DNA from: Microvelia longipes
Taxonomy: Eukaryota > Arthropoda > Insecta > Hemiptera > Veliidae
Length of the DNA stretch: 64,000 nt
Assembly: GCA_018340805.1 (NCBI GenBank)
Contig: JACMZG010000008.1
Location: 23,312,842-23,376,841 of the forward strand
Reading direction: 5' to 3'
Of the stretch, positions 36,768-48,069 are shown in pieces (within the stretch, counting starts at the first letter, position 1; every line of letters starts with the position of its first letter). The notes under the pieces were generated by a model. It did not search any database. It had not been told where the DNA came from and saw only the letters and a program-made list of their open reading frames with translations. The position numbers and the translations under genes were made by a program.

Positions 36768-37859
36768 GCATTATACACCAACGGTATAAATGTGGAAGAG
36801 TAATAAATAAGAATGTAAATATTTTTCAATACACAATAACGAAAGTCAACATATTTTACCAAAAAGCAAGTCAGAAGTGGAAAAGTCACAAGTTTTCATA
36901 AAAAGACAAATAACCAAGAAACGAGGTTTAAAAAAAGAATGAAAAGCTAAGAGAAATTCAGTAAACGGGGAGACTTATCTACCTACGCTTATTCGAAAAT
37001 AATTAACATCTTGATATGTCTATGATTATTTAGAAATTTATACAGTTTCTTTTCAATGACACTGTATGTTTATCATATCTTTTGTTCGTATTTGACTTAC
37101 AGTAACTGTTTTTATTTAGTTTAATAACTGACATATTTATTTACAATATACTATTTAAGTTCAAGAAAACACTTACAAGGATTTAGAAGGAAATGAGTTA
37201 AGAAAAAAAGGAAAAGTAAAAATAATTTTATTTTAAGGGACCGCATAAGATTTATATATAGGCCACTATAGCAAAATATTCATTAATAATTTGACATAAT
37301 GTTAAAGGTTTTTGTAAGAATAACTTCTTGTTAAATGTAAAGTAATATTATACGTTCGTAATTTTTTAATTCTAAAAGTTGAATTTAGTTTTGGCTTTTC
37401 TTCAAGAGAGGTTGTATTATTTCTGGAGAAAGTGCTTAGAAGATGGGGGTCATTTTTCTCTACAGACAGAAAGCTCTTAAGGAGTGGGGGTAGATTAGGG
37501 GTTAGAGTCAGAGGAACAAGCCGAAGGATTTAAAAGACTATAACCTTTTCTTATTCAGGTAATTGTGACTGACAGCTAGAATAAAAGTTTTAAGTAGAAA
37601 GTTGTTTAATTTAATAATAAGCTGGGGATTTCGTTTTAATTCTTTTACTCAATCCATAAGTTCTCATAAATATCATTATAAGAAGTATATTATATAATGA
37701 TATTTATGATAACTAGGCAGTAAATTAGAATTTTATTGCTGCAAAACACTCAACTTTCAATTTGCGTGTACTATTTTTTAAAAGAGCTTGTGCGCTTGTA
37801 AAAGAGCTAATAATTACTAATTGCGTTGATATCTGTCATAAAGATTTCATTATATAATA
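36768..37859. other. No gene; one 16-bp hairpin
   Basis: CATAAATATCATTATA (37665-37680) pairs perfectly with TATAATGATATTTATG (37693-37708) across a 12-base loop. Otherwise AT-rich DNA without recognised features. Confidence 0.55.
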
Positions 37860-38850
37860 AAAAAAATCGGGAACGGGGTACCTCGGAACGTTTCCTCACC
37901 CTTCGGACTCGCTTCGCTCGTCCTCAGAATAGGATGGTTAACAAATGGCCTTAGGTTTTTAAACTTCGGACTCGCTTCGCTCGTCCTCAGAATAGGATGG
38001 TTACGAGTGGCCTAGAGTTTAAGTACTTGGGACTCGCTTCGCTTGTCCACAGACTAGGATGGTTAGCAAATGGCCTAGGGATTTTAAACTTCCGAGTTAC
38101 CCCGTACCCGTATAAAAAAGCATACAATAACGTTTAACTTCGCATAATCATAAATGAGAAAAAGTTCCGATATTTAGTCGGTTTTTTTAAAATTATTTGA
38201 ACTTTTAGCGGAAATTTGTAACATTGACAAATGTAAACAAACTTTTACGTTTAACAAATGTGTCGCACTAATTAATCATTAAGTTCGCCTATAACTTTTT
38301 AACTAATTAATAGATTTTGATCGGAGTTTTTTTTTATATTTGTTCCTATTTTTTGCGGTTCCAACGACGTGTTATATGTCAAAAACACGTGTATACTTTT
38401 GGTATTAATGAAGCGTCAAAATTTTAAATTTCAAAATATCAAACGACGGCCAATATCAAAACGAAATTCGAAAGATTTTTTGTTATATAAAGAGCTATAT
38501 TTCTGCCAAAATTCAAGTTCATCGGGTCATTTTTCGATTTTTTAAATTTTTGCTGACTAAACAAATATGGTGACATAAAATTTTGATATTCCGGGCAGCA
38601 CAACTAGATCCAAAGACTGATTTTTGTACCAAGTTTCAACTATCTAGTACAAACACAGTGGGAGTTATGCGTGACACACACACGCACACACAGAAAGATA
38701 TCAAGCTGAAATCAGTTCAGATCGTCCTAAAAACAACTAAAATGTATAATTCAAGTGAAATCTCGGGTTAAAATGTTTTGGGTGAAACCAATACTTTTCC
38801 TGTATATACCTTCTGTATGAAGGTGAGGAAAAGTAAAAAGGTTAGCGTTA
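37860..38850 (-). mobile_element. 5SR long subfamily (no 5S segment), copy 1
   Basis: Reverse orientation. It runs from TCGGGAACGGGGTACCTCGG (3' end) through three 63-bp units, then AAACGTTTAACTTCGC-like text, TTTTGATCGGAGTTTTT, GGTTCCAACGACGTGTTATA, ATATTCCGGGCAGCACAACT and AGTTATGCGTGACACACACA, to CTGTATATACCTTCTG. It matches 61765-62910 along its whole length. An inverted copy of the terminal sequence (CCGAGTTACCCCGTACCCG) at 38091-38110 brackets the 63-bp units. No open frame. Confidence 0.85.
37914..38098 (-). repeat. 63-bp tandem repeat, three units
   Basis: Units beginning GGACTCGCTTCGCTCGTCC occur about every 63 bases, each with AGGATGGTTA and GGCCTA. The sister element at 61765 has two units. 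Each unit carries GCGAAGC on the bottom strand. Confidence 0.9.
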
Positions 38851-38924
38851 TCGCTGGAATTGAATCTTAGTTTCCTTGTCTGAAATGGAGCAAAGCAGGA
38901 TGTACTATAAAATAAATTACACTT
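38851..38924. other. Spacer
   Basis: Short unassigned sequence. Confidence 0.4.
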
Positions 38925-39035
38925 TTTTTATATTCTAAGAACAATCAAAGCAAGTCTGAAGTGAGGCTGACCCTATAGTAGGTATCTGATAAGTTGTGGA
39001 AAAGTTCCGAGGTACCTTTTACCTGATTTTTTCCT
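38925..39035 (+). mobile_element. 5SR repeat, 3' end remnant
   Basis: TATTCTAAGAACAATCAAAG, AGTCTGAAGTGAGGCTGA and AAAGTTCCGAGGTACCTTTT in order, then ACCTGATTTTT. Confidence 0.65.
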
Positions 39036-40673
39036 CTGAAATTCAAACAAAGGTATTTATTGTTTGTATAAAACAAATATTATTTGCCGTACAAATATAT
39101 GTAGTACAATAACACTCGTAAAATAATTCTTATTATTTTTTATTATCTAAATCAATAGACTAAGCATTACTCCAAGAGTTGGTTAAAAAGTTTGAGGTCC
39201 ATTGTGTCTTGCGTCCCTACTTTCAGTCGTTCTTTCCCCTGCAATATGGGGATTACGCAAACAATTTAAAAATAAATAAAAAATTACAACTTCTCATTCA
39301 CACAACGTCAACATTCTAGTATGTTAACTGTTGTTTAAAGTATACATTTCAGTATCGGTCATCTTTACACCAACAAAAAAATATCAAGTGTAAATATTCA
39401 TCGTTTAATACATTTTATAAAATAAATTTCCTTTTAACTTTATTTTTCTTTTCAAACAATGTCTGATAGCACTATCAGTTGACAAAGTTTGCCTTTCAAT
39501 TAACATGATTCTGAAAAATCTCTAACGTTTGATAAAGGTTTGTAAAATTGTAAATACACTCATGTATGTCAAAGCAGTGTTTACTTTAATTAAGTTCTCC
39601 GCGTGCTTCTATCTATGATTACAAAAAAGCTGTTTGCAAAAGACAAACTCTTTATTAATTTTTTTGTTTAACTACAGCCTAGCCCTTTATATCTTACTCC
39701 TTGCTATTTGTCCCTACTAGTGCTAAATGTTTTGAAGTTTCTTTTTCTCTAAAGTTTAAATTTTTCCTTTGATGATTTCACACTACACTAAGTGTTTGTG
39801 CTAACACGTAAATCCTTTTTTTATGTTTTTCCCCTTTTGACCTTTATAGTTCAAAGTACTAACGTTGTTTACTAGTGCTCAAAGAGGTAAAGTTTTCAGT
39901 TTTCTGAAAATATTTTTTATTAAGTCGAAAACATAAAAATAAATGAAAAAAATATAATGAATCATCTTTTAAGTTGGAGAAATATAGGAAACAGATTTAA
40001 TTAGAGAAACTTTCTAGATTGAAATCCTTGAAAAGTATTTTTCAATGAATCTACAACTTAGATCAAAGACTTGAAATAAAAAGGACAGCAATCAAGTTTT
40101 GAAACTTTTTTGAATCTTTTCTTCTTTGTTCTTTTTCAGGCTTTTGTGACTTTTTTATAAATTGTATATGTTAACCACTCGACAAAAAAATAATCATTCA
40201 ATTCAGCAGCAAATTTTGAAGGCTAAAAAAGATAGATTATAAATACTCTTAGCCCAGTATTAAAAATTTGGCACATATTTTCTCGGCAAATCATCCCATT
40301 TATATATTTATTTATTGATTGATTATAAAAAAAAGTATATAATATAATTATATACATATAAATACAACCTGAGTCTCCAAACAGCTAAAAGCAAATAATA
40401 TAGGAGTACTCAATACATAATAAAAAACATGCAACAATGTAACAGAAATTAATCAATACAAAAATATACCATGAAGATACTTTATAACATAAATTAAATG
40501 TTAATTAACAACAATAAAATAAATGGAAAGACAACAAGAAAAAATGTTGAAGACTAGAATATGATTCCTATGTTAAAGTAAACGTAAAATAAATACTATT
40601 TAAATTAAAACATAAGAGATTAAAATGACTAGATCAGCAATAATCTGGTTAAACCTAATGCTGATCACTCGGA
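39036..40673. other. No gene seen
   Basis: AT-rich DNA, no recognised features. Confidence 0.5.
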
Positions 40674-40862
40674 ATGAAGGGGATATTGGAACGGATGCTG
40701 GATAAGGAGAGAACATTAGGACACTTAGTGATAGAGTTGCAGGAGGAAACACATCGAACGAGAGGACAGGTGGGATTAGTATTCCTTATAAAAAGAGTAC
40801 AGCCAGCTCGTCAAGCTGGCGGCTGTACTAATTTAAGACCTCACAGTAGACTTTTACAGTAA
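40674..40862 (+). other. Unrecognised 62-codon open frame
   Basis: The frame opens with ATG (MKGILERMLDKERTLG), is charged and has near-balanced base composition, unlike the flanking DNA. It ends across a hairpin at about 40797-40828 (GTACAGCCAGCT / AGCTGGCGGCTGTAC). I recognise no family. It may be a captured piece of a mobile element, since a SINE-like fragment follows directly. No splice sites stand out. Confidence 0.2.
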
Positions 40863-40883
40863 TAATTTAAGACCTCGATTATT

Positions 40884-41000
40884 AGCAAATTTCCTTTGGG
40901 AAAAAATTCATCAGTAAAGTGGTTGTAGTAAGATTGCGGGAGTTTGTTTCAGTAGTGAACCCAAAATCCAATTTAGGGGTCTCCGATGACAAAAAATAGG
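40884..41000 (-). repeat. tRNA-related SINE fragment, copy 2
   Basis: Diverged partner of 30879-30987. The B box has decayed (complement of GAACCCAAAATCC). Confidence 0.5.
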
Positions 41001-42077
41001 CAAATGCCGAAATTGAAGTTTTACTGTGAGAAGTGGCGTTTTAAATCAAAACGCCACTTTTAGGTAATTTTTAATACATTCTGCTTACTGACAGCCGTAT
41101 GGACGCCTATGAATCCCTTAATTCATTTTTCAGCCATTAAAAGAAAGAGTAGATCCCTCCCCTGTTGCACCTTATCTTAAAAGAACTAAAAACCCACTGC
41201 AGGCAAGCAGACGTTTTATGCACTTAGTCATTAAACTCTTAGTGCTGTAAATTACTCCAGATTTAAAAAAGAAAACCCCTGAAACCCCTATCTCAACCCA
41301 TTCTCTATTGTCAGATTTTATTATTTTTGTTTATTTTTATATTTTTTAATGTTGACAATTTGTAAGCAAAAACTATTTTCTTATTCTACCAAGTACGCGT
41401 ACTTTTTTCTATGGTGTAAAATATTTTAAGCAAGAGAAAGGAGACCACGGTCCTCTCTCATTTTCTCTCTTCAACTACTTAATACATATCTTTAGATACA
41501 TAACCAATCTTTAATTTGTTTTACATTAGGCCTAACTTTTGCTTTGTAAAGCTAAGTCCCATTTAACTCATCATAAACTTGAATTGGAATACCCTGAAAG
41601 AAAGCGAAATGAAAAACAATGAAAATAAGTTCATGAGAAAAATTAATCCTGAAACATTGTTGGTTATTTATTCAAGGTTTGCTCCCATACCTGTTTTGTC
41701 GAGACACTGGGAAATTCAATTTTAGAGGAAAACACAAGTAGACTGTATCATGAAGGCGGAAAAGTCTGACACCGAGTATCATATCCATTTTCATTTCCTC
41801 CAGGCTTATTTAATATTTATTTAGTGTTCATTGTTTGTACTGTTCGATATGTCAAATTAAACGGATATAGATTTGTATTATTTATCTAAAAAATAATGTG
41901 TGTTCTGATAACACATACAGTTTATGATGTTTCAAATGGACGTAGCAAATTTGCTCGCCAGTTGCTAGCAATTTTAGTAGCGGGGGATATTAGTCTCTTG
42001 AACCAAAATAAAGTACTTGCGTAGTTGGAGCGAAGTTCGTGAGTGAGACCCTATATGAAAAACTTTGAATAAATAAG
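41001..42077. other. No gene seen
   Basis: AT-rich DNA with a small inverted pair near 41033-41055 (AGTGGCGTTTT / AAAACGCCACT). Confidence 0.5.
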
Positions 42078-42113
42078 ATATATATATATATATTATATAT
42101 ATATATATATATA

Positions 42114-42198
<85 letters not shown>

Positions 42199-42203
42199 TG
42201 TGG
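42078..42203. repeat. (TA)n(TG)n compound microsatellite
   Basis: About 95 bases of TA with phase breaks, followed by about 30 bases of TG. The minus-strand frame through it (Thr-His and Tyr-Ile repeats) is an artefact. Confidence 0.9.
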
Positions 42204-42480
42204 GGGTATTTACTTCTAGCAAATTTTTATAAACACACTATCTTTCTAAGGGGTTGTTTTTTATATCAAACTTGGTACTATTATCAAACAAGGGGAGAGC
42301 ACGAACTCTATTAGAACTAAATTATTGTGATGCATCTAACCGGTTTATGTGATTATAAAAAAAAGGTTAAATTGAAACAATTGTTTGCACCGAAAAAAGG
42401 ACCTTACTTTTGTTTTTGAGGCGCTGAATCGAATGTAACTAGTCCGAAGTCGATACGACCACTCTAAGTAACCAACAAAA
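42204..42480 (+). repeat. Dispersed repeat next to TA array, copy 2
   Basis: Partner of 31115-31429 plus the first part of the 150-bp unit (GTCCGAAGTCGATACGACC at 42439). The CRE/MARE region is decayed here (GTGATGCATCTAACCGG). Confidence 0.65.
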
Positions 42481-44344
42481 TCTCAATTGACTGTTTGGTT
42501 AGCTTCGCTGTCTACCTTAGACTAGAAGATTGCACCTGACACCTGTGCTCAGGTGCAACCTTTTCATGCAACAGACTTTGTTCAACGGTTCTTATGAGGA
42601 CCACAAAGCAACATTATCGGCATGCTGTGATTACCGACACCAACAGTTCTTCTCAGGACTTACTCACTTCTGAAAGTCCCACCACACGCCGTCTTATTTT
42701 TTTTGTCTGTCATATATTGCATATATAAATACAAATTGTACGTAAATACAATAAAGGATCGGTCGCAAAGTAATCAAATCACTGCACTTTAAAGATTTAA
42801 GTTTTTATTTATTTTTTGTTCATTAATAATCTAAGGCAGTTTTATTCAATCTTGAATGAAATAGACAATACAATGCTAAGGAACATTTCAGTAGTCCAGT
42901 TTATTACCTTTATTTTGGTGGGTTTTTTTGTGTCAATATGTTTAAAAATCGGCGACTTTCACTACTTTTCAAATATGTCAAAAATGAGCTGAATTTTGAC
43001 ACTTAATTCATAACTTCAACCATGGTCTGTTTTCAAAATGGCCCCATAGATTTCGACAGACCTTGATTTAAGATTTCGACAGATTTTAGTTAGTTTTGTT
43101 GTACGCAAGAAGAATGTGAAATTTTTGTCATGCCGTTGATGTGGTAATTTTAGGGTTGTTTTCACAATTTCAACTCCTGACTGTTTTAAAAACGGCCTCG
43201 TAGATCGAGACAGAACTTGATGATTTGAGTTTATTTTAATGTCCAAAATTATAATGTAAAGGTATTTTCAATGCTGTTTCAATAGAACGGAATATGCCGT
43301 TCGGAATATATTTATTCTCGGATATTTATCCGAGGCAATTTTTTTGATTTTTTTAGTTTTTTAGACGCGATTGCATGTAAACGGCCCACATTCGGCAACA
43401 CACTAAAGCTTTTTACAATGTACTAACTTTCCCTCTACAATATCCCACATCACAGACTAATTTCAAACCTTTTATGAGGTAGAAAATAAGTCGTGGGCTC
43501 CTGGACTATTATCATTTTTAATTAAAAGAGGGCGTAATCAAACTTAATTATTATTTAACATTTCGAGTAACTTAATTAAAGCCAATGAAAAATTGTGATG
43601 AAAAACTTTGTATAATTCAGATTTGCACCGTTCGAACTGTTTTAAGAAATAAGTGGTCGTAGAAAAAAAGTTTCAAGAATATCTCCCAAGATAAAGAAAA
43701 TAAAAAGTTTATTTTTGACTTTTCTTTCTTAAGTTCAACAAAACAAAGTGAGAAAGAATTGGGATAAAGTCGTGAATTGCTTTCCTCTAGATGAGGTGTC
43801 CGTACGAAATAGAAACTTGAATTGACGCTCTTTTTCTTCGTTGAAACAACAATTGAAAACAAAATCAAAAAAGTTGATGGCCATCTTTAGAAACAATCAT
43901 AACAAGTTTTTTCTCAAACGATTTTCTACGAGTTGTATAAAATAAAAATGTTATAAATATAAAACTGTTTTCATACAATTTAACAAAATATCTATTCGCC
44001 ATTTTATTGTTTTAATATTATTTTTAATAATTTTTGTTGTATTAGTTTCACATTATCCACATAAAAACTCGTACAAAAAGCCAAGTCTAGCGTAAAATTA
44101 TTGAAATGTTATTTTACGCCAATCCTTATTAGTACCACACATTTTATTTTAATGATTTCCCTTTGTCTTTCGCCAGTTAGCATCGTTATTTACTATTTTT
44201 TGTACCGGATTGCTCTGCGAAATTGCTCGTTGCATGTTATAGAACAGAGCTCTTATGATGACGTAAAGTCGAAACCGGTCAGTTATAATTTTTTGTTGTG
44301 GTTGACAATACATTAACTGTTTTTAATTCTAGTGTTTTTTTATT
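42481..44344. other. No gene; hairpins and a diverged duplication
   Basis: 43015-43060 and 43168-43215 are diverged direct copies (ATGGCCCCATAGATTTCGACAG / ACGGCCTCGTAGATCGAGACAG, each under 45% GC). Two perfect hairpins stand close together: GAACGG-AATATG-CCGTTC (43285-43302) and CTCGGAT-ATTT-ATCCGAG (43317-43334). Near 44252 lies GATGACGTAAAGTCGAAACC followed by GGTC. Confidence 0.55.
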
Positions 44345-44565
44345 AAACATCATGGTGACAACTAAACCTAAAGATTGATATTTGTATAAAGTTTTAACTC
44401 TCTAGCATAAATACACTGGGGTATACAATGATAACACACAAACACAGAGAAAAATTTGTAAAAACTACTTAGGAATCCTTAAAAGCATTCAGGTGACATC
44501 CCGGTTTCGGATTTTTTGCGAACACTATAAATTTTCTTTATCCCTTTATTATGAAAGGGTTAAGA
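44345..44565 (-). mobile_element. 5SR repeat, 5' part
   Basis: Reverse orientation: CTCTAGCATAAATACACTGG, AACACACAAACACAGAG, CATTCAGGTGACATCCCGG and TTTCGGATTTTTTGCGAACA, then a decayed terminus. Confidence 0.75.
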
Positions 44566-45008
44566 TAAGAATAGGACATGGAAAATTACTGCGGAGTGTT
44601 TTTTCGTAAACTTGCCCTACATTTGCCGCGATGTAGAATAACTTATTTTATCTCCAGAAGGGTAATAATCAAAACATTTCGGGGCTTGTTTTTATGTAAT
44701 AATGACCGTCATTATAACCCGGCGGGAAATAATAATTTATTATTTCCAACCGGGTTATAATCCAGCTTAGCCAACTTAATTATTGAGTTCTCAAAATTAC
44801 AGATTCAAAAATCTACGTAAAGAATTTTGAGTAAACAAAGTTATGTTGGCAGCACTGTTTCATTAAATCCCAGCTGTCTGTAAACAAATAATTTCTTTAT
44901 AAAATCTGTTTTAACGATAAATACCTACTTTTTACTAAGTTTTTTCTTATCTTTCAAGTAATATTCCTGTTATATTTATCATAAAAGGATTTAGTGCGGT
45001 TGTTTACG

Positions 45009-45149
45009 ATGGAAAGTGATAATGAAATGATAGTAAACGACATAGATGAATTGTTTCCCGATATCCCCGATAATCCTCAACCGTCTTGTATAGATGACGA
45101 AGCAAATACGGTTAAAAACAATTTATTGCCGAATAAATCTAAAAAGTGA
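45009..45149 (+). CDS. Small acidic open frame, 46 codons, unknown
   Basis: ATG-initiated frame starting MESDNEMIVNDIDELFPDIP and ending LLPNKSKK before TGA. It is strongly acidic in the first half, has one Cys and no hydrophobic segment. Its GC content and codon usage differ from the flanking AT-rich DNA. It lies inside the probable DNA transposon, so it may be the amino-terminal remainder of a transposon protein. I recognise no family, and it could equally be a chance frame. Confidence 0.3.
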   Translation: MESDNEMIVNDIDELFPDIPDNPQPSCIDDEANTVKNNLLPNKSKK

Positions 45150-45432
45150 TATTAATAATAACAAAAAACCTTGTAGCTATAAGCAATTGTACAAATTGTA
45201 CATTTAATTTTTATTAATATAGCATTTAGGTATTTATATATTTTTGTTTATTATGATATTTGTTTGTTATGTATGTATGTGGTTATGTTGTATGTATAAT
45301 ATATTATACAATGTATTTTTGTTAATTTTGCATAAAATAGTATAATTATGTTTCACTGATTCTATATATAAACCAATACAGTTTTTTTTTTGTTTCATAT
45401 ATATTGTTTTTCCTTCTGGAGATGAAATTTTG

Positions 45433-45658
45433 TATGCACCACGTGAATAATGCCCTATTATAACCCTCGTCCAATTTTCTCCCTCGGCAAGCCTGGGGAG
45501 CTAATTGTAATTAATCCCTCGGCTAAAGCCTCGAGGTTAAAATAAATAATTCCCTTGGCGCCTCGGGATTTATAAATCATGATTCCTTCGGCTTTCAGCC
45601 TTAGGAATTATTACAGTGACCAGTGTTATAATGGGGGTCATTATTCACTAGGTGCATA
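45433..45658. mobile_element. MITE, 226 bp, TATGCACC ends
   Basis: Ends are TATGCACCACGTGAATAATG and the complement of TATGCACCTAGTGAATAATG, pairing over more than 30 bases with a few differences. The interior has CTCCCTCGGCAAGCCTGGGG, CCCTCGGCTAAAGCCTCGAG, CTTGGCGCCTCGGG and CCTTCGGCTTTCAGCCTTAG, a chain of short dyads related to the interior of 13249-13470. Confidence 0.85.
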
Positions 45659-45998
45659 AATAACTATTATAGCCTAGTATCATAATATCCTATTAATTAT
45701 TTAACTTTTCTAAAAAAAGTATTTACTCTCAGGTTGTCTTGATTGAAAACTCTTAATTTGCCCAAATGATGATTAAAGATTTCAAGCTGTTACATAAAAA
45801 ATTAGCAATCGTTGTTGAAATATTCATAATCTAAATGTTTTTAAATTTTTAAATAGTCTAAAAAAGAATCTTTCTCTCACATAATATTACTTTAAAAGCA
45901 CTATTGTTGAAATTCACTTATATTAATTGAAGTACTTTAAGGAATAATTACTTCAAATTGAGGTAAGTTTGATAAGGTGTATTTTAAACCTGTTACAG
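45659..45998 (+). other. Intron end upstream of coding exon
   Basis: AT-rich sequence ending in TTTTAAACCTGTTACAG (AG at 45997-45998), a good 3' splice site. This implies at least one further 5' UTR exon upstream, which I could not place. Confidence 0.5.
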
Positions 45999-46129
45999 GA
46001 GTTGGAAATAATGTCTGCATAGAATGATTAACGAGGAAGTGGTTGAGGAAGTTCTGAGGGGGGAACTGGAGGCAGCCAAGTGGGCCATACCAAGAACCCT
46101 CAAGATATTCATCTCATCTAACAATAAAG
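45999..46129 (+). CDS. First coding exon of a DUF4062-type (NACHT/WD-like) protein
   Basis: 131-base exon between acceptor CCTGTTACAG and donor AAAG|GTAAAT. Coding starts at ATG 46024 (A at -3); an in-frame TAA at 46009 excludes a longer frame in this exon. It encodes 35 residues plus one base of the next codon. MINEEVVEEVLRGELEAA is an acidic helix-like lead, and then IPRTLKIFISSNNK matches the opening strand of DUF4062 (consensus like RVFISSTFKD, usually followed by an ER-containing helix). That module stands before NACHT and WD40 or TPR domains in NWD1, NWD2, TEP1 and NPHP3-like proteins, which are cytoplasmic STAND-type ATPases. The base composition is far from the flanks. The exon joins in frame to 63989. 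I am confident it is an exon and less so of the family. Confidence 0.65.
46011..46022 (+). promoter_or_regulatory. Three-codon uORF before the start codon
   Basis: ATG TCT GCA TAG ends one base before the main ATG at 46024, and its ATG overlaps the in-frame TAA (TAATG). If the mRNA starts upstream, ribosomes would meet this minimal uORF first. It could lower initiation, or act through reinitiation (inference). Confidence 0.55.
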
Positions 46130-46651
46130 GTAAATACTCTCTAATATACCTTGCTCTTTATTTAGCCATCTTAGATTATTCACTCCTATATACATAAGTC
46201 AGTCTACGAAGTCAAATGTATCTTAACTGAAAGAACATAAAACAGCAAATATCTTTTTAACAGATTTTCGTTTATATGGAATAATTTGTATGTAATAGAT
46301 TTTTTTCTCTATTAAGTAAAAGCCTATAATATTTCCTACTATTTATCCTTATTTCCTTGTGTAGGTCAATTTTTAATTTTAAATAAACAGTTTAAAGAAT
46401 AATAAAATTTCACGTCATGGTGAGGAGAAAGACGTAAATTATTTTTTGGTATAACCCAAGCAGCTTCGGGGTAAAGAAAAAAAATACGAAATAGTATATT
46501 TTAATCATTTTTGTTATTTTTTTCTTGAATTCTATGAAATTTTATTAATTGAATACTTATGTTACAGTGTAATTATTATTTAATCGAATAATATAATAAT
46601 TATAAACTTTTCAAAACTGATTGAACGTTAGAGTACCTAGTTAGTTTCTAT

Positions 46652-46662
46652 GTATATATATA

Positions 46663-46758
<96 letters not shown>

Positions 46759-46772
46759 ATATATGTGTGTGT
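46652..46772. repeat. (TA)n array ending in TG
   Basis: About 115 bases of TA with four phase breaks, then (TG)4. Confidence 0.9.
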
Positions 46773-48069
46773 TCCGGGACTCTTTAAAAATGTAATATTT
46801 AAATTATTTTATAATATAGTTCTGTTTTATATTTAAACTTTTCCGTAAGTGTTAACATCTAACTTTACTATTCTATGTTACTTAATAATACACTAAAACT
46901 AAACTTTTTTAAGACTTGCCTCACTTTAAATACTTTTTACTCTGTCTATTAGTCTACCCTTTTAGCTTCTCTATTAAGTATTTTTAAAAGCAATTTTATC
47001 TCTTACTTTCACTCGTACTTTTAAAAACAACTTTTACTCAATGATTATGGTAAGAAGAAATAATAGAGGGGAAAATTACAATTTTCTTTTTACTTTAACA
47101 GATGACACTGTATTGTTGAAGTAGACAATGGAAGTTAAAGTAAATTAAATTTACGTGGTCCTTTCTTTTTACATTTTTCCAATTTTACTTTTTTAATTAT
47201 TTTCTGTGTAAAACGTATTTATTTTAGCCCATTTGCATGTTGGCTTTAATAGTATTTGTAATTTTGTAAATACAAAGTTTTTTTTTGTTGATCCGAATGA
47301 TCAAATATTTTGTATTTTCGCAAAAATAAAGATCAAAAAGTTAATATTTATCAATCTATTCGTCCATTCACATCTTCTCTCGTTATTTTTTAATAGTCTT
47401 ACCAAGTTCAATTAAATTTGGAAGTTCAACTTTTGTATATGTAGCTGACCTAAAATCGTAGCCACAAGAGTGTTACTATATTAACACTTATTGGCCAAAT
47501 ACGGACAACGAAAAACTGACTAAACGGTTTCAATAATGCTTGTCACTACATTAATTAAAATAATAATTGACATGCAACGTTCTTCATACTTTTTAGAATC
47601 GCGTATTTTACCTGTAGTAGATGGATTGATCTTATTGATTTACGCTATTAACAATCTTGATTAATATTATTTTATTATTATTATGATTTTAAATTATTTA
47701 TAAATCAATTTACATATTTTTTTCTGTATCTATAAATATCTTTAAGTATATAATTTAAATATGTGCTTATTCAAGCTACTTTGCATATCTTGTTACTACT
47801 TAAAGAGACAAAAATTTTACATATTTGCCCTTGTTAAAATTTAGCTAATAACACATGTAATATTTGTATGGAGCATGTGAAAAAAAATAAATGCATTTTA
47901 GGTAGGGTTACTACCTAAAAAAAAAAAAAAATCTTGATTAATAACAGAACAGTTTAGTGAGGATCTTTCAGCCTGGTACTTAGTTGTTCAAGCTATAAGG
48001 TTAACCTCTCCTCCTTTTATATATTTAATGGAACTTTCAGAGTAAGAGAAACGAAAAGAGTATGTGTGA
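46773..48069. other. Intronic, no gene seen
   Basis: AT-rich sequence without recognised coding or repeat. Confidence 0.5.

Larger units (their letters stand above)
44692..45658. mobile_element. Probable non-autonomous DNA transposon (compound)
   Basis: The left end (TAATAATGACCGTCATTATA) resembles the complement of the right end (GTTATAATGGGGGTCATTATT), and the same end occurs a third time at 45441 inside the unit. A smaller complete MITE (45433-45658) therefore sits at its right side. A 44715-44759 hairpin (ATAACCCGG..GGAAATAATA / TATTATTTCC..CCGGGTTAT) follows the left end. The outer boundaries are less certain than those of the inner MITE. Confidence 0.5.

Noticed and set aside
41974..42222. 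Thr-His / Tyr-Ile open frame on the minus strand
   Set aside because: Translation of the TA/TG microsatellite.
44245..44290. Hammerhead ribozyme
   Set aside because: GATGACGTAAAGTCGAAACC looks similar, but the stem II closing pair next to GAAAC does not form when the CUGAUGA core is aligned strictly.
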